Source of the DNA: Pseudomonadota bacterium
GTDB lineage: Bacteria; Pseudomonadota; Alphaproteobacteria; Micropepsales; Micropepsaceae
Assembly: GCA_018241025.1 (NCBI GenBank)
Contig: JAFEEQ010000028.1
Location: forward strand, 1-64,000
DNA: 64,000 nucleotides
Direction: 5' to 3'
The notes under the pieces are model-generated. The model had not been told where the DNA came from and did no database searches. It saw nothing but the letters and a program-made list of their open reading frames with translations. The position numbers were made by a program, and so were the translations under genes. This document shows, piece by piece, positions 18,523 through 27,269 of this stretch (positions are counted from its first letter, which is position 1; the number at the start of each line of letters is the position of its first letter).

Positions 18523-19737
18523 TTATGAGGCTCGCCGCAATCGCCGGGTTCCTATTGCGCCTCGAAGATCGTCGAGATAGTCCGCCCACCAAGGCATCAT
18601 TCTTGCTCGTTCATCCCAGAAGGAGCCACGTGAGTAAGCGCGACGCACGTCATTAGACTCGACATGTGCAAGCTGACGCTCAATGGCGTCAGGATGCCAC
18701 TTTCCGGATTCGTTGAGCAACGTCGAGGCGCTGGCTCGGAATCCATGCGATGTCATCTCTTCTTGTCCATATCCCATTCTGCGGAGAGCCGTGTTCAAGG
18801 TGTTCTCAGAAATCGGCTTGTCGGCTCCGTGAAAGCTCGGAAACAGGAACTTGCGGTGTCCCGTGATCTTGCGCAGTCCTTCTAATATCTCAACCGCTTG
18901 CGGCGCTAGAAAGACACGATGTTCGCGCCGCATTTTTGTCTTCGCCGCCGGTATCATCCAAATCGATTTGTCGAAATCGAACTCGGTCCATTCGGCAAAA
19001 CGCAACTCGCCTGGTCGAGGGAAGAGGAGCGCCATTAACTTCAGGGCGGCGACGGTCGTTGGCTGTCCGTCGAAGCCATCTATGGCGCGGAGCAGTCCGC
19101 CGAATTTTTCCGGGTCCGTGATTGCAGCCCGAGGCGTGACCTTTGGCGGTGTGATTGCCCCGCGTAGGACAGGGGTTGGGTCGAATTCGGCACGCGAAGT
19201 TGCAACCGCGTAGCGACAAACTTGCCCGATCGTCGATTTCAAGCGGCGAGCGGTTTCGTAGTTTCCTTTGAACTCTACGTCCTGGACAACTTTGAGAACA
19301 TCAACCGGCTTAATTTCCGAAACGCGCTTCGTCCCGAGCGTTGGATATGCGAAGTCGAGCAACCACTCTTTCTTTATCATCGTCGGTCCGGCCAGATTGT
19401 CACGCCGGCACTTCGCAATGAATTCGAGAGCGATCTCCTTGAAGGTGTCGTCTGGTGGTTGCTCGGTAACGTCCGCTAGGCGCTTCTCGGCTGCAGGATC
19501 GATGCCCGCCCTGATTTTGAGCTTGACCTCATCCCGCTTGGCTCGGGCGTCGAGAAGAGCAACTTGAGGATAAGGACCGAGCGCCATCTGCACCTGTTTG
19601 CCATTGTACTGGTAGATGAGCTGCCAAAGGCGCGAGCCATTCGGTTGAATCCAGAGTTGCAGACCGCCTCCGTCTGAAAGCTTCTGCCTCACTTTTCCGG
19701 GCTTTGTGCCCCGGCATTTTACGTCTGTTAGAGCCAC
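18523..19737 (-). CDS. Tyrosine recombinase, P4-type integrase
   Basis: A 404-residue integrase with the N-terminal DUF4102 arm-binding domain (LTDVKCRGTKPGKVRQKLSDGGGL), a SAM-like core domain and a C-terminal catalytic domain. Catalytic residues are visible: Arg241 in RPGELRFAEW, a Lys near 266-268, His331-x2-Arg334 (HGFR), His358 and the nucleophile Tyr368. The start is taken as GTG 19737, eight bases after GGAGG; a GTG at 19743 is too close. It lies 192 bases from the 3' end of tRNA-Leu, the standard placement for a tRNA-targeting island integrase. It appears intact. Confidence 0.95.
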   Translation of the reverse strand: MALTDVKCRGTKPGKVRQKLSDGGGLQLWIQPNGSRLWQLIYQYNGKQVQMALGPYPQVALLDARAKRDEVKLKIRAGIDPAAEKRLADVTEQPPDDTFKEIALEFIAKCRRDNLAGPTMIKKEWLLDFAYPTLGTKRVSEIKPVDVLKVVQDVEFKGNYETARRLKSTIGQVCRYAVATSRAEFDPTPVLRGAITPPKVTPRAAITDPEKFGGLLRAIDGFDGQPTTVAALKLMALLFPRPGELRFAEWTEFDFDKSIWMIPAAKTKMRREHRVFLAPQAVEILEGLRKITGHRKFLFPSFHGADKPISENTLNTALRRMGYGQEEMTSHGFRASASTLLNESGKWHPDAIERQLAHVESNDVRRAYSRGSFWDERARMMPWWADYLDDLRGAIGTRRLRRAS

Positions 19738-19769
19738 TTCCACGACCTCCGCTGAAGAAGCGCCGTCTG

Positions 19770-19923
19770 TACCCAGAGGTGGTCTTGAGACCCTCCGAAT
19801 ACCCAGAGAATACCCAGAAATTGGCCGGGTAGCCCAGGGCGACGGCGAACGATGGCGAACGCCAAAGTCACTATTTCATTGGGTTTTGCGGGGTTTGTGG
19901 TCTCTCGCGAACGTTGGCGAAAG
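19770..19923. repeat. Short repeats between integrase and tRNA (candidate arm-type sites)
   Basis: TACCCAGAG occurs at 19770-19778 and 19800-19808, with TACCCAGAA at 19811-19819 and a weaker TAGCCCAGG at 19830. A second family, GGCGAACG, occurs at 19844-19851 and 19854-19861, with CGCGAACG at 19906-19913 and TGGCGAAAG at 19915-19923. Two repeat families between an integrase and its tRNA are what attP arm-binding and core-flanking sites look like. Confidence 0.6.
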
Positions 19924-19929
19924 AACAAA

Positions 19930-20014
<85 letters not shown>

Positions 20015-20030
20015 CGATGGAAGGCCGGGA

Positions 20031-20059
20031 TGTTTAGGGGGGCCGCCTGCCCCTGTCAA
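20031..20059 (-). promoter_or_regulatory. Promoter of tRNA-Leu
   Basis: On the minus strand, a consensus -35 TTGACA (20059-20054) is separated by 17 bases from a -10-like TAAACA (20036-20031). The -10 box lies 16 bases before the mature tRNA 5' end. Confidence 0.7.
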
Positions 20060-20157
20060 CGAGACATGCGCCGCCCGCCGCCTCGACCATCCCCCTTGTG
20101 TCCGCCCCGCCAATACCTACGTTTAGGACTAGGCATTTTACGGATGGGAGGCCGCGC

Positions 20158-20481
20158 ATGTTGATCACCACGACCGAGAATGTCGCCGGACGGAAGGTCA
20201 AGACGTCGCTAGGCGAAGTCTTTGGCGTCGTCGTGCGCAGCCGTGGGCTCGGCGGCAACATCATGGCCGGCTTGCGTTCCATCGTCGGCGGCGAGATTCA
20301 CGAATACACCCGGCTCCTCGAGGAGACACGGCGACAGGCGATCGACCGGATGGTGAAGAACGCGACGGCGATGGGTGCGAATGCCGTCGTGATGATGCGC
20401 TTCGACTCGTCCGAAATCGGACAGGCGATGAGCGAGATCGTCGCCTACGGCACGGCGGTGATCCTCGAGCCGGAGGCCTGA
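20158..20481 (+). CDS. YbjQ/UPF0145 family protein
   Basis: A 107-residue protein of the YbjQ family, which forms pentamers. Family segments are TTENVAGRKV near the N-terminus, VVRSRGLGGNIMAGLRSIVGGEI, and ATAMGANAVVMMRFDSSEI. The length is standard. The ATG at 20158 follows GGGAGGCCGCGC. The molecular role is not established. The stop abuts the next gene's ATG directly, so the two form an operon. Confidence 0.9.
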   Translation: MLITTTENVAGRKVKTSLGEVFGVVVRSRGLGGNIMAGLRSIVGGEIHEYTRLLEETRRQAIDRMVKNATAMGANAVVMMRFDSSEIGQAMSEIVAYGTAVILEPEA

Positions 20482-20766
20482 ATGCTGCGCGCCGTCCTTC
20501 TCGGTCTTGGCGGTCTCGCGCTGGTCTGCGGCCTGATCGGGCTCGCGTCGGGTGTGGTTTCGCCGATGCTGATGTTCGGCATCTGGGGGGCCCTGCTCGT
20601 TCTCGGCATCCTGTGCGAACGCGTGATCTACAAGCCGATCGAGGCCGCGACGCCCGGCGCCGGGTGGCAGCGCACGAGCGAACGCTTCATCGACGACGAA
20701 ACGGGCCGGACCGTTACTGTCTTCGTCGAGCCGAAGACCGGCGAGCGCGCTTACGTCCAGGACTAG
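20482..20766 (+). CDS. Small two-helix membrane protein
   Basis: A 94-residue protein with two hydrophobic helices (about 5-24 and 28-47, LRAVLLGLGGLALVCGLIG and VVSPMLMFGIWGALLVLGIL). A polar C-terminal half follows (RTSERFIDDETGRTVTVFVEPKTGERAYV). No named family is recognised. Its ATG immediately follows the YbjQ stop, implying co-translation. Confidence 0.75.
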   Translation: MLRAVLLGLGGLALVCGLIGLASGVVSPMLMFGIWGALLVLGILCERVIYKPIEAATPGAGWQRTSERFIDDETGRTVTVFVEPKTGERAYVQD

Positions 20767-20818
20767 CAGCCGTCGCGCCACACGACCTATAGTCGAGCCC
20801 TCGGCAAGGGCGGCGGAC

Positions 20819-21412
20819 TTGGACAGCGCGACACTCAGTCAAACTTTCGTTCGCGATGGATGTGTCGTGGTCCGCGGACTGCTCGATCCCGCGCTGTGCG
20901 CTTATCTCTGGAACCACCTCCACATCGCCTTCGCGAGCGGCACCATGAAGCGCGATAGGGTGAGCGCCCTTGTCGTCTACGGCGATCCTGCGTTCGAGAG
21001 CCTGCTCGAATTCGTGCGCCCGAAGCTTGAAGCGGCCACCGGTCGGACATTGCTGCCGACCTATTCCTATGCCCGGATGCACCGGCGCGGCGATACGCTG
21101 AAGATCCACCACGACCGGCCGGCGAGCGAAATCGTCGCCACCATCAATCTCGGCCAGGAGCCGGACAAGCCCTGGCCGTTCACCGTCGGCGGACGCAATG
21201 GCCCGGTACGCGCCGAGCTTGGGCCCGGCGATTCGATGATCTATCTCGGCCACGAACTGAAGCACTGGCGAGCCCCGTTCGAGGGCCACAAGCTGGTCCA
21301 GTGCATATTGTCCTATGTCGACCGCGACGGACCCCATGCCGCCGAAAAATATGACGGCCGCGGCGGACTGATGCGGCCGCCGGTGCGGCCGGATGTCGAA
21401 GGGCAAGCCTGA
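20819..21412 (+). CDS. 2-oxoglutarate/Fe(II)-dependent oxygenase-like protein
   Basis: A 197-residue protein with a double-stranded beta-helix layout. Candidate iron ligands are His-x-Asp in KIHHDRPASE (around 101-103) and a distal His in HWRAPFEGHK, followed by a 2OG-binding-like basic residue. The N-terminal VRDGCVVVRGLLDPAL resembles phytanoyl/prolyl-hydroxylase-like proteins. The start is TTG 20819 with a weak AAGGGCGG site, so it is uncertain. The substrate is unknown. It overlaps an alternative upstream start of the NDUFA9-like gene. Confidence 0.72.
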   Translation: MDSATLSQTFVRDGCVVVRGLLDPALCAYLWNHLHIAFASGTMKRDRVSALVVYGDPAFESLLEFVRPKLEAATGRTLLPTYSYARMHRRGDTLKIHHDRPASEIVATINLGQEPDKPWPFTVGGRNGPVRAELGPGDSMIYLGHELKHWRAPFEGHKLVQCILSYVDRDGPHAAEKYDGRGGLMRPPVRPDVEGQA

Positions 21413-21452
21413 CGCACTTTCCCTGATCCGCATCCCTCGCTATGAAGCGGAC

Positions 21453-22412
21453 ATGAGCAAGAAACTCGTTACCGTCTTCGGCGGCTCCGGCTTTCTCGGC
21501 CGGCACACCATCCGCGCCCTGGCCAAAGCCGGCTACCGCATCCGCGTTGCGGTGCGCTATCCCCACATGGGCTTCTTCCTCCTGCCGATGGGCCAGGTCG
21601 GCCAGATCGCGCTGGTGAAGTGCAATGTCGACGACGCGGCCCAGGTTGCCGCCGCCGCGAAGGGCGCCGATGCCGTCGTGAACCTGACCGGCATCCTCTA
21701 CGAGCGCGGCGAACAGAGTTTCGAAGCCATCCACGTCAACGGCGCCGCCAATATCGCGGCCGCCGCGCGTGATGCCGGCGTCACGACCCTCGTCCACATG
21801 TCTGCGATTGGCGCCGACAAGGATGCAGAGGCGTCTTACGCGTCGTCGAAGGGCGAAGGCGAGGCGCGCGTGCGCGAAGCCTTCCCGAATGCTGCGATCC
21901 TGCGGCCGTCTCTGGTGTTCGGGCCGGAAGACGATTTCTTCAACCGGTTCGCAGCGCTGGCGCGCGTCCTGCCCTTCTTGCCGCTGATCGGCGGCGGCGC
22001 GACGAAATTCCAGCCGGTGTTCGTCGGCGACGTCGCTTCTGCGGTTGCGCGCTGCGTGGCCGAACCCGCGCTCGGCGGAAAAACCTATGAACTCGGCGGT
22101 CCGGCGATCTACAGCTTCAAGGAACTGATGCAGATCGTGTTGCGCGAGACCTGCCGCAACCGCCTTCTGGTGCCGGTGCCCTTCTGGCTGGCGGCGGTGA
22201 AGGCGATCTTCCTGCAATTCATGCCCAAGCCGCTGCTCACGCCCGATCAGGTGACCCTGCTGAAGTCGGACAATGTCGTGACCGGCGGCGATACGCTCGC
22301 CGCGCTCGACATCGTGCCGACCTCGGTCGATGCCGAAGTACCGGCCTATCTGTGGCGCTTCCGCCCCAAGGGCCAGTACGACACGGTCAGCGCAGAGCCA
22401 GCAGCGCAATAA
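21453..22412 (+). CDS. NDUFA9-like complex I-associated NAD(P)-binding protein
   Basis: A 319-residue atypical short-chain dehydrogenase. The N-terminal VTVFGGSGFLGRHTIRAL is the nucleotide-binding motif. The segments FEAIHVNGAANIAAAAR, HMSAIGAD, ILRPSLVFGPEDDFFNRFA and QPVFVGDVASAV are typical of the complex I NDUFA9 subunit family found in alphaproteobacteria and mitochondria. I start at ATG 21453, the natural domain start, rather than at 21393, which would overlap the upstream gene. It ends convergently with uppP (26-base overlap). Confidence 0.88.
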   Translation: MSKKLVTVFGGSGFLGRHTIRALAKAGYRIRVAVRYPHMGFFLLPMGQVGQIALVKCNVDDAAQVAAAAKGADAVVNLTGILYERGEQSFEAIHVNGAANIAAAARDAGVTTLVHMSAIGADKDAEASYASSKGEGEARVREAFPNAAILRPSLVFGPEDDFFNRFAALARVLPFLPLIGGGATKFQPVFVGDVASAVARCVAEPALGGKTYELGGPAIYSFKELMQIVLRETCRNRLLVPVPFWLAAVKAIFLQFMPKPLLTPDQVTLLKSDNVVTGGDTLAALDIVPTSVDAEVPAYLWRFRPKGQYDTVSAEPAAQ

Positions 22413-23196
22413 GTCCGAGTCCGGCCGCGATCCGGTACCAGCCAAACGGCGCCAGGCCGTAGCGGCTGACGAAGGCGATAAACGTCTTCACCACGACCCA
22501 CGCGACCAGGAACGACACGACAAAGCCGACGGCAAGTGTGGCGAGCGCCGATCCGGTCAGGCCCTCGTGGTGCTTGTAGAGTTCGAACACCGAAGCGCCG
22601 AGCATCGTGGGGACCGCAAGATAGAACGTAAAGGCCGCGCCGGCGGCACGGTCGACACCAAGCATCTCGCCGCCGAGGATGGTGGCGCCCGAGCGCGATA
22701 CGCCTGGGATCAGCGACAGGCATTGGCATAGACCGATCTGGAAGGCCTTCGACAGCGGCAGCGTGTCGGCATCGGTGAAACGCGGCTTTGGCGCGACGCG
22801 CTCGAGCACCAGGATGACGATGCCGCCCAATATCCAGGTCGTGGCAATCACCGGCATCGCGCGTGCCGGATCGAGCAGGTAGCCATTGATGACCTTGATC
22901 AGCGCCACGCCGAGAATGGCCGAAGGCAGGAAGGCAACGATCACGGCAAGGGTGAAGTGGCGAGCTTCCGGCTTCGTCGGCAGGCCGATCAGGATGTCCC
23001 AGATCTTGCGCCAGTAGATGGCGACGACGGAAAGCACCGCGCCGAGTTGGATCACCACGGTAAATGCTTCCCACTGGTCCTTGTCGAGGCCCAGCAGATT
23101 TTCACCGACCAGAAGGTGCCCGGTCGATGAAACGGGAAGGAATTCGGTCAGACCTTCGACGATGCCGAGGAGAACGGCGTTGAAAAAATCATGCAT
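22387..23196 (-). CDS. uppP: Undecaprenyl-diphosphatase UppP (BacA)
   Basis: A 269-residue polytopic membrane enzyme that recycles undecaprenyl pyrophosphate to the monophosphate carrier for cell-wall synthesis. Family motifs are the N-terminal VEGLTEFLPVSSTGHLLV and the later PGVSRSGATILGGEMLG (conserved Ser/Arg). The length is standard. The start is ATG 23196 (MHDFFNAVLLGIVEG); the frame extends upstream to 23298 without family character. A terminator-like hairpin lies in its leader. Confidence 0.96.
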   Translation of the reverse strand: MHDFFNAVLLGIVEGLTEFLPVSSTGHLLVGENLLGLDKDQWEAFTVVIQLGAVLSVVAIYWRKIWDILIGLPTKPEARHFTLAVIVAFLPSAILGVALIKVINGYLLDPARAMPVIATTWILGGIVILVLERVAPKPRFTDADTLPLSKAFQIGLCQCLSLIPGVSRSGATILGGEMLGVDRAAGAAFTFYLAVPTMLGASVFELYKHHEGLTGSALATLAVGFVVSFLVAWVVVKTFIAFVSRYGLAPFGWYRIAAGLGLIALLALR

Positions 23197-23236
23197 AGGT
23201 TGAAGCCCGGAGGCCGGCCGTCGCCGTGCCGATTGC

Positions 23237-23259
23237 AAAAAAGCCGCGGAAATCGCGGC
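23237..23259 (-). terminator. Terminator-like hairpin in the uppP leader
   Basis: The stem GCCGCG/CGCGGC (23243-23248 with 23254-23259) has a 5-base loop. On the minus strand it is followed by six T residues (23242-23237). It lies 41 bases upstream of the uppP start and in the same orientation. It may terminate upstream leftward transcription or act as a leader attenuator. Confidence 0.55.
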
Positions 23260-23403
23260 CTTTCGCCGACGTTTGCACGGCATTGAAGGTAATTTCAATT
23301 CGATTTCGCGGGCGCGAAGTAAATTAGTTTCAAGAAACCCCTGCGATCATGCCCATCACGCCAAATGTGGCGTTCTCGTTGCTTTTCTCTGATGGGGCAC
23401 ACA

Positions 23404-23568
23404 ATGACCAAGCTGTTCAACTCCTTCCTGCGCGACGAATCGGGCGCCACGGCGATCGAATACGGTCTGATCGCGGCTCTCATTGCCGTCGTCGTCATCG
23501 GTGCCGTCCAGGCAGTCGGCACCGGCCTGTCCACGACGTTCAACACCGTCGCGGGCAGCGTCAAGTAA
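23404..23568 (+). CDS. Flp-family type IVb pilin
   Basis: A 54-residue pilin. A short basic leader is followed by FLRDESGATAIEYGLIAALIAVVVIGAV, the class IVb pilin motif with the conserved Glu and Tyr (E-Y), then a helical tail. It would be processed by a TadV-type prepilin peptidase and assembled by a Tad system. No tad/cpa genes lie in the window, so this is an orphan copy. The ATG at 23404 has only a weak GGGG site upstream. Confidence 0.93.
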   Translation: MTKLFNSFLRDESGATAIEYGLIAALIAVVVIGAVQAVGTGLSTTFNTVAGSVK

Positions 23569-23578
23569 GCGCGCTTCA

Positions 23579-23603
23579 CCATCCCGCCTCCGAGGCGGGA
23601 TGG
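23579..23603 (+). terminator. Hairpin downstream of the flp pilin gene
   Basis: Perfect 11-bp arms (23579-23589 with 23593-23603) enclose a 3-base loop, starting 11 bases after the pilin stop. There is no T-run, so it may act as a transcript-stabilising or Rho-assisted terminator. Confidence 0.6.
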
Positions 23604-23650
23604 CATTCCATGGCCTGGCGGGTTCGTCTCCACGACCGCCCCAGGATGGC

Positions 23651-23679
23651 GCACCATAGCAAGCGATTTGCTATGGTGC
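23651..23679 (+). promoter_or_regulatory. Hairpin immediately before the mtgA start codon
   Basis: Perfect 12-bp arms (23651-23662 with 23668-23679) enclose a 5-base loop and end 4 bases before ATG 23684. No Shine-Dalgarno sequence is visible between hairpin and ATG. The structure could control mtgA translation or be the end of the pilin transcript. Confidence 0.5.
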
Positions 23680-23683
23680 CGCC

Positions 23684-24439
23684 ATGGATGGGGGCGAGTC
23701 GATCTGGCTGAAGACGCGTGCGTATGCGCACCGTCTTTGGTTCGGAGCGCCGGGAGCGAAGACACCCTGGGTCCGGCGCGTCTTCCTCGTGCTTTTCTTC
23801 TTTGCCCTGCCGGCGCCGGTCCTGGCGCTTCTGGTGTTCCGATTCGTGCCGATTCCGTTCACGCCGCAGATGGCGCTGGACCTCGTCACCTTCAACGCTG
23901 TGCACTATTCGTGGCGCTCGGCCGACGAGATCTCGCCCTATCTCGGCCGCGCCGTGATCGGCGCGGAAGACCAGAATTTCTGCACGCATAACGGCTTCGA
24001 CTTCGAGGAAATCGAGCGGGCCTGGAGAGACTATCGCGTTCGGCACAAGCCGCTGCGCGGCGCCAGCACGATCAGCCAGCAGACCGCGCGCGAGGTCTTC
24101 CTGACCTCGTGGCGCAGTTTCATCCGCAAGGGTGCCGAGGCCTATCTCACAGTCCTAATGGAAGCACTCTGGCCCAAGAAACGCATCATGACGGTCTATC
24201 TGAACGTCGTGGACTGGGGTCACGGCACCTATGGGGCCGAAGCGGCCGCCCAGCACTATTTCGGCGTTTCCGCCGCCAGCCTCAGCCGCGACCAGGCCGC
24301 GCGGCTGGCCGCCGTCCTGCCCAATCCCGAAAAATGGAAGGCCGACCGCCCCGGGCGCTACGTTCGCAAGCGGACGGGCACCCTCGTCGCCCGCCAGGGC
24401 CAGGTGGTACGCGATGCGCTGGACTGGTGTCTGAAGTAA
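23684..24439 (+). CDS. mtgA: Monofunctional peptidoglycan glycosyltransferase
   Basis: A 251-residue GT51 enzyme that polymerises lipid II into glycan strands at the periplasmic face. An N-terminal membrane anchor (about 31-55) precedes the catalytic domain. Motifs are AEDQNF (94-99, catalytic Glu95), RGASTISQQTAREVF, RKGAEAYLTVLMEALWPKKRIMTVYLNVVDWG and GAEAAAQHYFG, all in the family order. The length is typical. The start lacks a ribosome-binding site and follows a stable hairpin. Confidence 0.95.
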   Translation: MDGGESIWLKTRAYAHRLWFGAPGAKTPWVRRVFLVLFFFALPAPVLALLVFRFVPIPFTPQMALDLVTFNAVHYSWRSADEISPYLGRAVIGAEDQNFCTHNGFDFEEIERAWRDYRVRHKPLRGASTISQQTAREVFLTSWRSFIRKGAEAYLTVLMEALWPKKRIMTVYLNVVDWGHGTYGAEAAAQHYFGVSAASLSRDQAARLAAVLPNPEKWKADRPGRYVRKRTGTLVARQGQVVRDALDWCLK

Positions 24440-24476
24440 TTCAGCCGAGCGCCGAATTGCTCTACATTCCCGGCCG

Positions 24477-25121
24477 ATGCGGAAGTTGATTCATCTGACC
24501 CTGTCGCCGGCGTCGCGCCTGGCCCGACTGATGGTGGGCGAAAAGCGCCTGACCTGCGATCCCAAGCTGTCGGACGATCCGCTGGCGCATCTGCCGACCT
24601 TCGTGGAGATGGACGGCACCGAGGTCACGGGTCTCTGGGCGATCATGGACCACCTCGAAGGCAACTATGCCGATCACCCGCTCGTTCCCGAGGACGCGGC
24701 ACAGCGCAGCGAAGCCCTGCGCTGGCTCGACTGGGCGATGGGGCCGTTCCATGAGCAGGCAACACGGCGAATCCTGTTCGAGAAAGGCGGGCAGCGTTAC
24801 ACCGGCGCGCCCTCGCGCGTGAACCCCGACATGAACGTGATCCGCGCGGGACGCGAGGCGCTCAAGCCGGTGCTGAAGCTGATCGGCGACACCGCCGACA
24901 GCCGCGGTAATCTCGCCGCTCGCGAGTGCACCATCGCCGACCTCGCCGTCGCCGCGCATCTGTCCTCGCTCGACTATTTCGGCGAAATTCCGTGGAAGGA
25001 TTATCCGCAGACGGCCGAATGGTATGGCCGGATCAAGTCGCGCCCTTCCTTCCGCACCCTGCTCGGCGACCGTGTGCCGGGTCAGCCGCCGACGCTGAAT
25101 TATGCCGAGCTCGACTTCTAG
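24477..25121 (+). CDS. Glutathione S-transferase family protein
   Basis: A 214-residue GST. The shortened N-terminal thioredoxin-like domain ([17 protein letters not shown], then [23 protein letters not shown] with a cis-Pro-like LPTF) precedes an all-helical C-terminal domain ([19 protein letters not shown]). The SPASR motif occupies the active-site position. It overlaps queG by 20 bases. Its substrate is unknown. The ATG at 24477 follows the short mtgA gap with a weak ribosome site. Confidence 0.9.
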   Translation: MRKLIHLTLSPASRLARLMVGEKRLTCDPKLSDDPLAHLPTFVEMDGTEVTGLWAIMDHLEGNYADHPLVPEDAAQRSEALRWLDWAMGPFHEQATRRILFEKGGQRYTGAPSRVNPDMNVIRAGREALKPVLKLIGDTADSRGNLAARECTIADLAVAAHLSSLDYFGEIPWKDYPQTAEWYGRIKSRPSFRTLLGDRVPGQPPTLNYAELDF

Positions 25122-26223
25122 CATCGACATCAAGGCGGAAATTACGCGCCGCGCCCGCGCGGCAGGTTTCGACGCCGTCCGCTATGCGCCCGCTTCGGCG
25201 CCCGCCGGCGCGCCGGAGCGGCTCGGCGAATTCCTCGAGCGCGGCCACCACGGCGAGATGGACTGGATGGCACGGCATGCCGAACGCCGCGCCGATCCGC
25301 GCGCGCTGTGGCCCGAGGCGAACAGCATCATCTTGCTCGGCCTCAACTATGGTCCCGACGACGATCCGCTGACGGTGCTCGCCAGGCGCGACAGCGGCGC
25401 GATCTCGGTCTATGCCCGCGGCGACGACTATCACGATATCATCAAGACGAAGCTGAAGCGGCTGGCCGGCGGCATCGCGGTGGATTTCGGATGCGACGTG
25501 AAAGTCTTCGTCGACACCGCGCCGGTCATGGAAAAACCCCTGTCGCAGGCCGGTGGAGTTGGCTGGCAGGGCAAGCACACCAATCTCGTCAGCCGCGAAT
25601 TCGGGTCGTGGCTGTTCCTCGCCTCGATTTTCACGACCCTGTCCATCGAACCGGACGCCGCGGAGACAGATCACTGTGGCCAATGCCGGCGCTGCCTCGA
25701 CGCCTGCCCTACGGCGGCGTTCCCGGCGCCCTATCAACTCGACGCGCGGCGCTGTATTTCCTACCTCACCATCGAGCATAAGGATCACATTCCGCGCGAA
25801 TTCCGCGCCGCTATCGGCAATCGCATCTATGGCTGCGACGATTGCCTGGCCGTGTGTCCCTGGAACAAGTTTGCCCAGGCCGGGCGCGAGGCGAAGCTAT
25901 CGGCTCGAGACGAACTGAAAGCGCCGGCGCTGCGCGACCTCGCACGCCTCGACGATGGCGGGTTTCGCGCCCTTTTCCGAAAATCGCCCGTGAAGCGCCT
26001 CGGCCGCGACCGGTTCGTGCGAAATGTCCTCATCGCGATCGGCAACTCCGGCGATGCGTCTCTGGCCCCCGAAGCCGAGCGGCTCCTGGACGATCCTTCG
26101 CCCCTTGTCCGGGCAATGGCGGTGTGGGCATCATTTCGCCTAGGAAACACGCCAAGGTTGCAAGCGGGCGAACAAGATTCCAATGTGCGGTCGGAATGGC
26201 TGCGACTGTCCGGAAATTATTGA
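25102..26223 (+). CDS. queG: Epoxyqueuosine reductase QueG
   Basis: A 373-residue cobalamin-dependent iron-sulfur enzyme that catalyses the last step of queuosine formation in tRNA. Two 4Fe-4S clusters are visible: Cys192-x2-Cys195-x2-Cys198-x3-Cys202 and Cys245-x2-Cys248-x3-Cys252. The catalytic-Asp region is [28 protein letters not shown]-terminal HEAT-like part follows. It overlaps the GST gene upstream and the TPR/TonB-like gene downstream by 28 bases. Confidence 0.96.
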   Translation: MPSSTSSIDIKAEITRRARAAGFDAVRYAPASAPAGAPERLGEFLERGHHGEMDWMARHAERRADPRALWPEANSIILLGLNYGPDDDPLTVLARRDSGAISVYARGDDYHDIIKTKLKRLAGGIAVDFGCDVKVFVDTAPVMEKPLSQAGGVGWQGKHTNLVSREFGSWLFLASIFTTLSIEPDAAETDHCGQCRRCLDACPTAAFPAPYQLDARRCISYLTIEHKDHIPREFRAAIGNRIYGCDDCLAVCPWNKFAQAGREAKLSARDELKAPALRDLARLDDGGFRALFRKSPVKRLGRDRFVRNVLIAIGNSGDASLAPEAERLLDDPSPLVRAMAVWASFRLGNTPRLQAGEQDSNVRSEWLRLSGNY

Positions 26224-27269
26224 ACGCCCTGCTCTCACTGACCACACTGGTTCTTTGGCCGGCGATGGGAAGTGCGTCTGAAGCAAAAGTCCACACACGA
26301 ACGATGCTGACGTGCGACCCCGGTTGCCACATTGACATATTCAACTACCCGGTCGCGCTGCGCCCATCCAAGTTTCTGCCAACGAATTTCGACACAAGAC
26401 GGCGCGAAGGCATCGTTCGCCTAATCTACTCCGTCGGCATAGACGGAAAAGTCTCGGACGTAGTCGCCGCACAGACAATCGGATCGCCGGTCTTCGCCAG
26501 GCTCGGCATCGATGCGATTTCCAGCCGTAGCTATCAACCAGCAACGATCAATGGGTTGCCAGTCGCTTACCGCGGCGCGTCGACAGATATGTACTTCACT
26601 ACAGAAAATCCTCGGGCGAACACCGATTTCGATGCCTCTTATGACCGCGCGATTGCGCTCATCAAAGGCGGGAAACCGGCCGAGGCCATTCAGGTACTTC
26701 GGGATGCACTCGCACAACCGCAGCAGAGCCTCTACGAAACCGGTGCCGCCCTCTACGAGTTGGGGATCAGCCTCGCACGAATTGGCGACACGGATGGGGC
26801 TGTCGCAGTTGCCGATCAAGTCATTTTGATCGACAGGCATACCCAGGCGCTGAGTAAGTCAATCCGCGGCCTGATCGAGAGGTTTGCCCTGAGATCCTAC
26901 GAATCCTCGCATCGGTATCTGGATGCCCGTGATGCCTACGATCAAATGCAACGCCTGGGAGTCACACCGGACGAGGACGACAAAGCCGCGGTAGAGCGGC
27001 TGGAAAGGGCGATCTCAGGTGCCGATCCGATAACCGTACACGGCACTATCGGCACTTATGGCGACGTCCCCTACACTAACCGCCTGCTGCGAGCGCACTT
27101 CACAATCGTCGTCTCCAAAGGCAGCATTGATCGCTATTCCGTATTCTGCGATGTGCAAGACGGCACCCCGTCGGCCGATATCCACCATGCGGATATGGCG
27201 GGATGGAAAGATTGCTCGATTAGCGTCCACGGCGCCGCTGGCACGCAGTTCGACTTGATCGACGGTTAG
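26196..27269 (+). CDS. Exported TonB C-terminal-like/TPR protein
   Basis: A 357-residue protein with a probable signal peptide ([23 protein letters not shown]). A TonB-C-like beta domain follows ([33 protein letters not shown], about 67-115). TPR-type helices ([46 protein letters not shown]) and an unassigned C-terminal domain complete it. I start at ATG 26196, which gives the signal peptide; the frame is open further upstream inside queG. The function is unknown. Its base composition is lower in GC than its neighbours. It converges with the next TPR gene (4-base overlap). Confidence 0.75.
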   Translation: MAATVRKLLNALLSLTTLVLWPAMGSASEAKVHTRTMLTCDPGCHIDIFNYPVALRPSKFLPTNFDTRRREGIVRLIYSVGIDGKVSDVVAAQTIGSPVFARLGIDAISSRSYQPATINGLPVAYRGASTDMYFTTENPRANTDFDASYDRAIALIKGGKPAEAIQVLRDALAQPQQSLYETGAALYELGISLARIGDTDGAVAVADQVILIDRHTQALSKSIRGLIERFALRSYESSHRYLDARDAYDQMQRLGVTPDEDDKAAVERLERAISGADPITVHGTIGTYGDVPYTNRLLRAHFTIVVSKGSIDRYSVFCDVQDGTPSADIHHADMAGWKDCSISVHGAAGTQFDLIDG

